Source of the DNA: Romanomermis culicivorax
Lineage: Eukaryota > Nematoda > Enoplea > Mermithida > Mermithidae
Direction: 5' to 3'
DNA length: 64,000 bases
NCBI GenBank assembly: GCA_963922205.1
Contig: CAWUHX010000005.1
Location: forward strand, 620,001 to 684,000
Part shown: in pieces, positions 23,350 through 34,376 of the stretch
Layout of the letters: each line of letters opens with the position of its first letter
How positions within the stretch are numbered: position 1 is the stretch's first letter
Notes under the pieces: model-generated
The model's database searches: none
What the model saw: only the letters and a program-made list of their open reading frames with translations
What the model was told of the DNA's origin: nothing
Position numbers and translations under genes: made by a program

Positions 23350-25463
23350 CATACTTTGTAATAAGTGATAACACTACATCACCAGACATGCTGCTCGAAA
23401 ATCCATATGTATACGCAAAGTACAACATATACAATGATTGTCGAATTGACGTGATTGAAAGTGGAAATAGCTTTTCCCTAGCCATTTCACTAGTTCAAAC
23501 ATCAGATACAGCATTGATGAAACAGTTTTTTGAAATTCGACCTTGGGCCCTACTCCTTTGTTAGAGGAATTTTCTCTCAATGTACTTTCATCAAATGTTG
23601 TAGATGTGGTTGTTTTTGGTCCTCAAGCACCAAATTCGTGGTGTGATTCATTTGACAAAATTTTCATGAAAACATGTAATTCATTGATTCCAAGTGTGTG
23701 AATTTTTGAGAATTGGACATTAATGGGCAAATGGATTATTCATCGAATCGATGCAATATCTCAGCTAACTTATGCCCCAACATCAATCCACTGCACTTTG
23801 GAACACCCACACCTGGCTGCCCAAATGACTGTTCAGGAACAATGTTCTACATTGAAAGTCATTCCAACTTATTATCAACAAGGTTGCACATGCACAATCA
23901 AAACAGAGTCTTCAGGTGTTCAACAACTTTTGATCAAAAGATGTTTCTGCATTTTCCCATGAAATTGATAGTCAAAGAGCAGGATCAAACTATTCAGGAC
24001 TTCCAGAATCAAGCTATATTAGGTGAATAAGTCCAAATATATGTGGCAAAAATCATGTTTGATGTCTGCAAGACAAATACATATTTCTGCTACATTTCTG
24101 GAAAAAGCACAGATCCTGATAATTAACAATATCAAAATTTTCATAAAGAATACAAGTAAAGCATAGATGAATTCATTTTATTTCATTTAGATTATGAATA
24201 AACAGAAAACATTGCTTTGAACATCAAGTATAGTTAGTTTTTTCATTTCAGTGAATCTTAGCATGGCAAGGGTGCTTGTGATCAAGTAGCAGCATTAGTA
24301 AAACACCATGTATGCTTGTATGTGGATGAAAATAACAAATGCACAATTGCAGAAGAATTTCTGAGGTGTGCATCTTCTTATCAGGGTACAACAGGCACTT
24401 CATTGATCTATGGCAAATTGACAACATCAAATGCTGTGCTTCAGAAGCTGCCTGGTGTAAATTCATTTTCAAACTTTTTGTTTGAGTTGAATGCTACACG
24501 TGCTTGGTGTGCTTATAAAATTGGCACTGGAAAGATTGTATCAGTTAATAAAGAGAACAAGAGAACCACTGTCCTAGGACTGGAAGCAATGCTTGTGTAT
24601 GATGAAAATCAGCTAGCTACGTCAGCCATGCTAGAAAGCTATTTTTGGATTGAACTGAAGGTACCATCAAAAGATACACAACAGAAATGCAACACCTAAA
24701 TACCAGCAAATGAAGATGCTGGGAAACCAGCCCAAGCTGATTTAAGCCAAGACAATACATTCAGTTGTCCAGAAGAAGGTTGCATTATGTGGTCTGCAAG
24801 GCCTGGAAACTTGTTACGCCATCTTCTAGCAGGCCGACATCAGTTGGCATCTCAGCATGTTAGCCTCAAGGATGCTGCAATACAAAGCTACAGAGCGACC
24901 ATCTTGAATCAGTTAGATTAACATTTGAAATGCCTGAGATGCAAGAAGCACTGCAAGGATTCTATGAAAATGGCATATCTGAACCAATGGCCAAAGGATG
25001 GGCATTGGGGAAGAATCACCCTTGTTATCCATTGAAACTAAATCAAAGATGCTTTCTCCTGTCAAAGTTTGAAGAGGGCCTTGCTAGATGACAGAAGTTC
25101 GATTCCAACATTATTGCCCAAGAGATGCTACATGGTAATATTTTCAGCAAGGATGATTTACTGATGCATCAGCAGATACAAAGTTTCTGGTCTCGAAAGG
25201 CAGCCCACTGATGTAATGACATTGATACTTATTATGTTGAAGAAAATGTGGATGAAGTGTGTGAAGATGAAGATGCATTGGAAGACCCTGCATTCTATAA
25301 TTCTCATTTGGAGTTTGAAAGTGGTTTGCTGGCTAGTGACTGATTTGAAAAGTAACCACACATTGGCAAGAAATATGAACAGATTTTTCTCAAAACTGTT
25401 GGTCTTAAGGGGGAACAAGTTGATGATCTCAGAATAATGGCTCATGGTTTTCTCTGTCAATAA
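23350..25463 (+). pseudogene. Transposon-borne C2H2 zinc-finger protein of an unnamed repeated family, decayed
   Basis: A coding relic of about 700 codons with stops and frame changes, for example at 23561, 23699, 24028 and 24697. Recognisable blocks in order are: an N-terminal region around 23350-23560; VVVFGPQAPNSWCDSF near 23610; YVDENNKCTIAEEF near 24320, followed by YGKLTTSNAVLQKLPGVN and AYKIGTGKIVS; a C2H2 finger at 24766-24840 (CPEEGC, then C-x4-C-x12-H-x5-H); EPMAKGWALG near 24980 and HQQIQSFWSRKA near 25170; and an acidic tail ending in DDLRIMAHGFLC before TAA at 25461. From memory this order matches a large family often annotated as uncharacterised proteins in invertebrates. I know no established function. 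Its position between TTAA-flanked inverted repeats suggests it is the element's own protein, perhaps its DNA-binding or transposase component. Confidence 0.75.
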
Positions 25464-25877
25464 GTGGCACTGATCACATGTTCCTTCGCGCATGATCACA
25501 TGATCTATAGTAATGGCATCTAAATATGGAACATTTTTATGATGCCAATGTGTTTCAAAATGCTTACGCTTCTGCCATGCTTATAATTAATCAGCATTTC
25601 AAAAAATACTACCAATTAAATATTTTATTTATTATGTATACTATTTATGTGATGCTCTGTCAATCATACTTTAATTATTTATGAAAGTAGATAATGCATT
25701 TTTTTGTGGAAAGATTTGAACATTTCCAAAATCTTTTCTTTTCTATGCTCCTAGTGCAACCATCTTAATCCATTGATCCATCACAGTTAAACAAAAAATG
25801 ATTCCTATGGAAGGTGAGATCCCCAGGGAAAAAGAGTAATAGCTGGTAATAGCTGGTACAACTTTTGACCAATTCGG

Positions 25878-27008
25878 CTAGAAAGTTTTGAGAAAATATT
25901 TTTCATTAGTCCAATTTTTTGCTTAGGATAGGTTGTTTATAGTTTACAAACAAAACAGTAAAAAACTGTTGGGGCAGGATATAACTTTTGACATTACTTT
26001 CAGCAAATTTTCTCCCTATGCTCCTTATTTTCTGGTTCTAGTATGGAGATACAGAACCAATATTTTTAACAAATGCAAAATGCTAAATGCAAAAAAAAGC
26101 AAAAAAAATTATTGATTTCTGAGCAATTTTCAGGGTTTTGCTTTCTATGGATATCTGTAGCTTCTCAAGGGGTATTCAAATCAGGATGCTGCTTTCACAT
26201 CTACTGTAGGAATGTATGAATAAAAGATAATAAAGATAAAATTCTGCTGCATGGTAGGTGAAGGTGCTTGGGAGTGCCTCTAAGCAGGATTTTTCTTCAC
26301 TTTGCTTCTTATTTTGACTGTTCAAACTTTATTGCAGAGTGTAAAATATTTGCTTGTAAAATAATTAATACATCAAACTATAGTCTGTTAGTTAATTGAT
26401 AATTCTACAGTATAGGTAATAAATACATCACAAGGGGTAGACAAGAACCACCTGGCAAATACAATGATTTATACGAAATTCTCATAAGTATGCCTTCTTC
26501 AGAGTAGTGCAGCTTCCAAAACGGTACAAAAATTTTCATGAAAATTTAACCAAAGCAGTAAAAATGGATGGGCTACAATATAGGAAAATAAAATTCTGCA
26601 GCTTCCGATGGGAAGGTGCTCAAGAGTGCCCATAAACGAAATTTTCTCAATCTGGACGGCTACTTTTTGACACTTTAAACTTTTTAAAAAAACGTCATAT
26701 GCAATTATTTATCGTAAGTAATACATCAAAAGAGAGCTTATTCTCTCCTCTACAAAATGAATATTTATCCATCAAATAAGATCAAACTGATCTTGAAATA
26801 TCGCTTGCGTAGCAAGACTACTGAAAAATGCAAGAAAATCATAAATTTTCAAACATTGGCATACTGTAGCGGTGCGAATTTTCGTTTACAAGCAAAACAA
26901 ATGGTACCATGAAACTCAGCGCACGAAACTACCCAAAATATCTGATTTTGAGGTATGATTAATTTTCAACTTATCATAGGGAAAGTAGAACCTCTCAGAA
27001 ATCGCGTC
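25878..27008 (-). repeat. Right terminal inverted repeat of the TTAA transposon
   Basis: Reverse complement of 21948-23090. Paired landmarks include the AAAAACTGTTGGGGCAGGAT block at about 25960 and the GGGTAGACAAGAACCACCTG block near 26436. Between the gene relic and this repeat (25464-25877) there is only AT-rich DNA. Confidence 0.85.
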
Positions 27009-27012
27009 TTAA

Positions 27013-29645
27013 TCGTTCCATAGATCAAGCCCTTTATCTCTACCTCTATCAAACAGTTTTTGAACAGCATATGTTTATATTACCAATTTCTATTTTGTTG
27101 TTTGAATGTATGATACATTACAGCAGAAAGCCTGAGCTTGTGTACTTGTGTTTTAGCTCCAGGTAGAGTCTATTTCCAGTGTAGTCATGAAAGCTCATGT
27201 AATTAGAATCCTGAAAACTAATGTGAGGAAGTTGCCCACATGTGGGTTTCATTCATATGATAACTTATGTACTTTGATTTCATCAGCAACAATTCTATTT
27301 TCTGACCCCTAATTTTTACTTTTTCCCTACTTTTAGGTTTAATCTGCTTCATTAGAATCACAATTTCTTTAGGTTTCATCTTATTTTTTTTTTGAAAAAA
27401 GAAATACAGCGATTATGCCTCTAAAAGGTGAGAGGAATTAGAGAAAAAAAGCTTAACTTCATTGTAATGAACACTGATTTGTTTCATAGACCAAGCCCTT
27501 TATCTCTATCTCTATCAAACAGTTTTTGAACAGCATATGTTTATATTACCAATTTCTATTTTGTTGTTTGAATGTATGATACATTACAGCAGAAAGCCTG
27601 AGCTTGTCTACTTGTGTTTTAGCTCCAGGTAGAGTCTATTTCCAGTGTAGTCATGAAAGCTCATGTAATTAGAATCCTGAAAACTAATGTGAGGAAGTTG
27701 CCCACATGTGGGTTTCATTCATATGATAACTTATGTACTTTGATTTCATCAGCAACAATTCTATTTTCAGACCCCTAATTTTTACTTTTTCCCTACTTTT
27801 AGGTTTAATCTGCTTCATTAGAATCACAATTTCTTTAGGTTTCATCTTATTTTTTTTTGAAAAAAGAAATACAGCGATTATGCCTCTAAAAGGTGAGAGG
27901 AATTAGAGAAAAAAAGCTTAACTTCATTGTAATGAACACTGATTTGTTTCATAGACCAAGCCCTTTATCTCTATCTCTATCAAACAGTTTTTGAACAGCA
28001 TATGTTTATATTACCAATTTCTATTTTGTTGTTTGAATGTATGATACATTACAGCAGAAAGCATGAGCTTGTGTACTTGTGTTTTAGCTCCAGGTAGAGT
28101 CTAGTTCCAGTGTAGTCATGAAAGCTCATGTGAGTAGAATCCTGAAAACTAATGTGTGAAAGTTGCCCACATGTGGGTTTCATTCATATGATAACTTATG
28201 TACTTTGATTCCAACAGCAACAATTCTATTTTCGGACCCCTAATTTTTACTTTTTTCCGTACTTTTAGGTTTAATCTACTCCATTGGACTCACAATTTTT
28301 TTATGTTTCATCTCTATCTTTTTTTTGGAATAAGAAATACAGGGATTTACAAATGACACTTTCAGACATATTTGGTCATATTTTTATTTCACCAAATGCC
28401 TTTAAAGGGTGAGAGGAATTATAGAAGAGAAGCTTAACTTCATTGTAATGAACACTTATTTGTTTCATAGACCAAGCCCTTTATCTCTATCTCTATCAAA
28501 CAGTTTTTGAACAGCATATGTTTATATTACCAATTTCTATTTTGTTGTTTGAATGTATGATACATTACAGCAGAAAGCCTGAGCTTGTGTACTTGTGTTT
28601 TAGCTCCAGGTAGAGTCTAGTTCCAGTGTAGTCATGAAAGCTCATGTGAGTAGAATCCTGAAAACTAATGTGAGGAAGTTGCACACATGTGGCTTTCATT
28701 CATATGATAACTTATGTACTTTGATTTCATCAGCAACAATTCTATTTTCGGACCCCTAATTTTTATTTTTTTCCATATTTTTAGGTTTAATCTGCTCCAT
28801 TAGACTCACAATTTTTTTATGTTTCATCTTTTTTTTTGAAAAAAGAAATACAGGGATAATGCCTCTAAAAGGTGAGAGGACTTAGAGAAAAAAAGCTTAA
28901 CTTCATTTTAATGAATACTTGATGGTTTCATAGACCAAGCCCTTTATCTCTATCTCTATCAAACAGTTTTTGAACAGCATATGTTTATATTACCAATTTC
29001 TATTTTGTTGTTTGAATGTATGATACATTACAGCAGAAAGCCTGAGCTTGTGTACTTGTGTTTTAGCTCCAGGTAGAGTCTAGTTCCAGTGTAGTCATGA
29101 AAGCTCATGTAGTGAGAATCATGAAAACTAATGTGAGGAAGTTGCTCACATTTGAGTTTCATTCATATGATAAGTTATGAACTTTGATTTCATCAGCAAC
29201 AATTCTATTTTCAGACCCCTAATTTTTACTTTTTTCTGTACTTTTAGGTTTAATCTGCTTCATTGGAATCATAATTTTTTTATGTTTCATCTTTTTTTTT
29301 TGAAAAAAGAAATACAGGGATAATGCCTCTAAAAGGTGAGAGGAATTAGAGAAAAAAAGCTTAACTTTATTTTAATGAACACTTAATGGTTTCATAGACC
29401 AAGCCCTTTATCTCTACCTCTATCAAACAGTTTTTGAACAGCATATGTTTATATTACCAATTTCTATTTTGTTGTTTGAATGTATGATACATTACAGCAG
29501 AAAGCCTGAGGTTGTGTACTTGTGTTTTAGCTCCAGGTAGAGTCTAGTTCCAGTGTAGTCATGAAAGTTCATGTGAGTAGAATCCTGAAAACCAATGTGA
29601 GGAAGTTGCCAACATGTGGGTTTCATTCATATGATAACTTGTGTA
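27013..29645 (-). repeat. Sat516 family, reverse orientation, mixed 465/516-bp units
   Basis: About 5.6 reverse-oriented units. Most are the 465-bp type. The unit boundary near 28335-28400 retains the extra ~51-bp segment and is a 516-type. The first unit begins right after the TTAA duplicate, continuing the unit broken at 21943. The array ends at about 29645, where single-copy sequence begins. Confidence 0.9.
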
Positions 29646-29684
29646 CAATCCAAGAATTCTTTTTTTGAAAAAAATTTAGTTATT

Positions 29685-30383
29685 TCACTTACAACTTGCT
29701 CCGATTTCGTCATTAAACTCATCCTGTTTGGAAATATCTGACGCCATATTTGTCATTGATTTGAAAAAAGGCCAACGGATCCTCTTCTTCACATTTCCTT
29801 TTAGGATTTGAGGAATTGAATTTCGACGGTTCCCTTCTGCATGTTGGACATTGGCGTCTTTCAACCAATGTTACGTCATAATTCACTTTTTTCATCATTG
29901 CTTTTATCTAAAGCTGGTTCCATATAATTTGTCATATTTTCAAAATTTGAAAGTGACCCAAAAATTAGTACATTCAAAAACAATTATTAATTTTTGAAAC
30001 CAATATTACTTATTGTTTTCGACTTTAATGACATTCAAAAACGTCATGAATTTGAAAAGGGGCCAATCCTTGGCTTTTGTGGCCGCAGACCCGGACAGCC
30101 TTTGTTGGATAACTTTCCTTTTTTAACATATTGATCACGAAGATTTCTCCAGAACGCTTGGCACTTTACAACTAAAAAAACGAGCACAAAAACGAAAAAA
30201 CGAAATATGCAATTTCTTATAATCTGATATATTGAATTTATTGCTAATATTCGCCTAAGCATCTTCTTTCAAGAATTTATTTTTGTTATTTTTGGATGAC
30301 AGATCCCACAGAACTGGGTTGGCTTGAATTTCGGAAATAAAACTTTCCTGGTCAATATTGCTATCGAGAACGTGATTTTCCAT
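29685..30383 (-). pseudogene. MADF-domain (MADF-BESS-type) gene relic
   Basis: From the ATG at 30383 the minus strand gives an acidic start and then FISEIQANPVLWD, the first MADF helix. The next helix runs KEDA-stop-ANISNKF, with TAG where the family has tryptophan. A possible intron ending TTTTTTTTAG (about 30172) has no good GT donor. Then comes the third helix with CQAFWRNLRDQY, followed by WPLFKFMTFL. Later parts in shifted frames are Cys/Arg/Lys-rich (RQCPTCRRE, PKRKCEEEDPLAFF). The end (FKSMTNMASDISKQDEF) requires a shift in a T6 run near 29770 and stops at TGA 29685-29687. MADF proteins bind DNA as transcription factors and also occur as accessory proteins of PIF/Harbinger transposons. 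No Harbinger transposase is seen nearby. A single error-prone copy could partly be consensus error, but the stop in the second helix argues for decay. Confidence 0.7.
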
Positions 30384-33294
30384 TTCTGAACAAAAATTCT
30401 TTTATAACTTTGCTAGAAGTATATTTGACTAAACGATAAACTCTTATGAACTTGCATAACTTGTAAGAAAATTCAAAACTCAAATAAAATTTGCGCAATC
30501 TAATTAATTTATACCCAAAAAAATTTTTCTGGCATGCATTTTTGAATTTCATTTGAGAATGATATAAACAGGATGCAAAAAAATAGATTTCATTTCCGGA
30601 TCGGTTTTTTCTTAAATCCAACCACTGTTTTTCCCCAAATCATGCTTTTTGGACAAAAAATTTGGAACAAAAGAAAAATTTTGGACTCTTCCTGCATTTG
30701 GGCATAAAAATTTTCGGGGTAAGATTTAGAAAAAATCCATTTTAGAAAAACCAACTCCCCAAATTTTCTGGCGCTTTACACACCCTGCAATTTTAATAAT
30801 CATCATTAAGCTCACCTGCAGGTTTTAACGCATTTTCTGAGGAAAATCAATCTGTTTACTTTCTAAACTTTTTAGAACGACTGTTCCTTTATCAATGTAA
30901 ATTGAATTTAAAAGGTTCACAGAAGTAGTTTTGAGAAACTTGTACTCATAGCTTTTCTAAATTTCAGAATTTTTTAACAGAAAATTTGAAAGACGCTTTA
31001 TTTAAGTGTTTTTTGAACTTTTTAGAATATTCTGATATTTTTGTTAAAAAATCGTGATTTCTAGATATTTATCATTCGAAAATTTTTCAAATCATTCATT
31101 TGTTTGTAAACTCAAAAATTCGGCCGAAAAGCAAAAATACTTTCATTAACCTTTCGAATTCAATGGTGAACAATTGCTTCAAAAAGTTGACAAAGTTGAC
31201 TCGTTGATCTTTCGCAAAAAAAGTTTCAATGGAAAAATGCAGATCTTCATGGAATAAAAAGATAAAGTATTGAAAATAACCAATTAAAACATGAGGTAAT
31301 ATTTTTTAGGTGATGAAAGCTATTAAAGATTAAATGTTAAGTGAATATAGACATGCTAGAAGTCGCTCCTGAGCTAGGTGATGAATAACGATTATTAAAG
31401 TTATAACTGGCATGAAGCGCCGTAAATTTTGGGATTCGGACCTGCGAAAATGCATCTTTTTCGTATCCGACCCCCAAATTTTTTTCTTTTTCCGAATATT
31501 TCGCCTTCAAAAAGCAAGATTTGAGGGAAAAAGCAGATTGTCAATATCCAAAAAATTCTTCGGTGCTTGGCTTTGGAAACATCAAAATCTTTTTTGAGCT
31601 CTCACTTCACTTGTCATCATAAAGGTGTTAAAAGTCGACGTCTGATGTAATTCAAAGTCATTATTGTTTTTGAACAGTTGACCCTACCCAAAATTTTTCT
31701 CCTCATTTTCTGAAAATTTTCAACGCTACCAACAACGATTAAAATGTGGCCATGAGTTCTGCATTTTTGGTATATAGGCAAACATTCTGGTTTTTTCAGT
31801 GACCAAATTGCAAAAATGGGGGAAATACTAGTCTGGTTAGTCACATTGAACTAGTGAACAACAGATTGGTATTGAACAACAATTGAAAACATATTAATGA
31901 TAGATTTTCCATGATTTGAACTGCCATTAACATTTCTGTGATTCAAGTTAAGAATATCGAAATCAGTTTATTCATGTTCCTGAGCGCCGGAACAAATTTT
32001 GGGAGGCTAGAGAATGAGTTTTCGCAACATCTGAATGTAAATGTGAATCCGACTAATAGATTGTAAATAGCTTCTCATTTTGCTGCGAAAGTTTTCGAAC
32101 TTTTATATTCTAAAACACTGGAAAATGAATGTATGCAACAGACATTGCCGAATAGGAGCTTCAAACATACCTGTAAGAAGTCCCACCAGTTGGGGAGAGG
32201 GGTAAACCTAAAATTTTGGTCAGGGGTTCCAAAACTTTTGAAATTTTTGGGTTTTTTCGAGATATCTAGGGATTTTTGGAACTCTGCCGTGAAAGGCCAA
32301 TAATATCTTTTTTTTTGCAAATAAAAATAAGAAATGGGATATTTCAATTGATAGAAACCGTTGGAGGTTAATTTGCTACGGCCGCACCTGATAGAAAACA
32401 AGGACTATCATACAAATACCAGCGCTTGGCGCAGGAAAATTTTCTCCAAAACGGATCTTCTCATTTCTGAACTCCCAAAATTTTTTTCGAAAATGAAAAT
32501 CTTGTCGAAAACTTTTTCCTCATATCGTTTTTTCCCTCAAAAGATCCCATTTGAGGGAAAACGGCTGCTTGAGGGGGGGGGGTAAACCCCATATTTGGAG
32601 GGGGTCGAAAAAACTAGAAAACTTTCCCACAAAAGACAGCTTTTGAAAAATTTTCTCCAATCTTTCCAAGTCTGGGGAGGGGTTGAGAAAAGGGTTGGCC
32701 AAGTTAAGGGGTCACCCTCATTGCCCCCCCCCCAAATTACAGGTATATATGACTTTGAACTCGAAACTTTCAATATTTTTCTTCGATTTAGATGAAGTAA
32801 CACCCCTTTAAATATCAGAATGTTCGAAGAAGCTCACAAACATTTGAATAAATAGTATTTGAGCATTTATAAGCAAAAAACGACTTGGGGAAAATATGGA
32901 AGCAAATTTTGGCCTCTTCCCACATTTAGGGATAGATAGGCAGGAAAAACCGTGATTGCAACAGTAAATTGACTGTGAGAACAAGAAAAGTAGTTCTGGC
33001 TCCTTAAATTCGCCAGAAAAAAATTTAAGGCATCAAAAAACACGCGAAATTCACTCAAATATTGAAAATAAAAAATGAATTTTTCGGTTGGAGTACACGT
33101 ACAGACAGAGCATCCAAATCGAGATTTTTTGGAGGACTCAATCAAAATGCTTCAGTTCGGTCGACTTCAGTCGCCTTCATTTATACTTTTCATCATTCTT
33201 CCGCGCAATGAAAACTGCTATACTTTCTCAATGTGCAGAAAAACTGCTTCTGTTTCTTTCGGATCCACCAAAAAAGGCAGGTATCAATGACCCT
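30384..33294. other. AT-rich single-copy DNA, no gene recognised
   Basis: Nearly 3 kb with many A/T runs and recurrent AAATTTT- and GAAAAA-type words. Open frames at 30361-30621, 31412-31597, 32075-32401 and 32867-33145 have no domains and look random. A G10 run (32573-32582) and a C10 run (32724-32733) stand out in a locally GC-rich patch. Confidence 0.4.
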
Positions 33295-34003
33295 TTACAG
33301 TTAATATTTTGAATTTCACAGACAGGGGCAGCACTTCTTTTTGGATTTCACAATCTAATAAGCATGGGCTAACAAAATGGAAAAAAGTGGAGCTAAAATG
33401 CAGAAATAATGTTCAATGATCATGGATAAAACCAAAACTCATGAATACTCATGACTCATGAAAATTGGGAGAAAAATAGTAATTTTAGCTAATTTTAGAT
33501 TCCTAAAATTGAGTTTCGGTTAAGTGATGTTGTCATAATCAGTGGAGATGAATGTATGTCCCATGACCACACACATTGATCATTGCAATTAATTACCACA
33601 ATAGCCGAATTTCTAAAGGACACAACAAGTATTTCTCAATCAATTTTGTTGTCAAAAATCGTGAAATTTCCAGGCAGTGGACATTTTTAGGCCTGAGTCG
33701 ACTCATGTACCTCAGCTGGTCAAGCTAGAATATTGGTATGGACTTCAAACATACTAGTGGATGAAATTCTGACAGTTGACCCTGGAATGTTTTCTCCATG
33801 GAACATGTAGGCTGGAGGTCAGTTATTAGCAAGCTGACTGTCAAAATCTTGAACTCCTCATTGGTAAGGGTGAGCTATGATGAGCTGCATTCATTTCCTC
33901 TAAGTCATCCTGGCTATGAATGACTAGGCCAACTAGGCTATACACTTTGAATCTGATGGTACATGAATATTATTTTGAGGACTTTTTATGAGGGCTCCAC
34001 ACA
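33295..34003 (-). repeat. Isolated, diverged, inverted fragment of the 2.38-kb repeat
   Basis: About 0.7 kb matching, in reverse complement, the part of the 2.38-kb unit that runs from GATGTGTGGAGCC to GTCTGTGAAATCC (for example 45840-46530). Divergence is clearly greater than among array copies. It is separated from the array by the 8-kb Polinton-like region and points the other way. Confidence 0.85.
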
Positions 34004-34376
34004 TCGCACAAAGTTCCGCACTTATCCACTTTGGTTCAGCCTAGTCCCAGGGTCAACAGCTTGCGACTTCAGTAAGACCTCCACTGAACTCCCAGCAAGA
34101 TTGGGAATATGAACTTGCCACTCATATTCCCAATCAAACACAGCCACCTCTAACATCATCTGTCAAAGGCAAGAGTGAGCCTGGGAGCTCAGTACAGAAG
34201 TGCCAGAGTGCCCCGCACATGATGCTGATGCCTCACGCATTAGTTCACCATGTGACTTCGAGTTTATGTATCAAAGGATGAAACATTTTTTCTAGAGGAG
34301 AATAAATTGATAGTCAGAGTTTTGGGATTACCCTCCCCCCACTGGTCGGACTTCTCAAAGGTATGATAGAAATTAA
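34004..34376. other. Single-copy spacer with a perfect hairpin
   Basis: No coding region recognised. A perfect 14-bp inverted repeat lies at 34099-34112 and 34122-34135 (GATTGGGAATATGA, 9-base loop). This could be left-hand DNA of the Polinton-like element or host flank. The sequence does not decide. Confidence 0.4.

Larger units (their letters stand above)
21948..27008 (+). mobile_element. TTAA-target DNA transposon with ~1.1-kb terminal inverted repeats
   Basis: A 5061-bp insertion in the satellite, flanked by TTAA at 21944-21947 and again at 27009-27012. Uninterrupted satellite units carry a single TTAA at that point (for example near 29384), so the duplication is a target-site duplication. 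The ends read GACACGATTTCGGAGAAATT on the left and, on the reverse strand, GACGCGATTTCTGAGAGGTT on the right. The inverted repeats stay alignable for about 1.14 kb. The interior holds a broken plus-strand gene. A TTAA target is typical of piggyBac and Kolobok superfamilies. No piggyBac DDD transposase or THAP domain was recognised, so the superfamily is open. Confidence 0.88.

Noticed and set aside
21948..27008. Assignment of the TTAA element to piggyBac
   Set aside because: The target fits, but no piggyBac DDD core or terminal Cys-rich domain was seen and the inverted repeats are far too long, so the superfamily is left open.
29693..29747. A first coding exon (MASDISKQDEF...) with a GTAAGTG donor
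   Set aside because: The frame is the C-terminal end of the MADF relic after a shift in a T6 run, and the apparent donor overlaps its stop codon.
32520..32803. Overlapping proline-rich frames on both strands
   Set aside because: They are produced by the G- and C-runs and show no coding pattern or homologue that I know.
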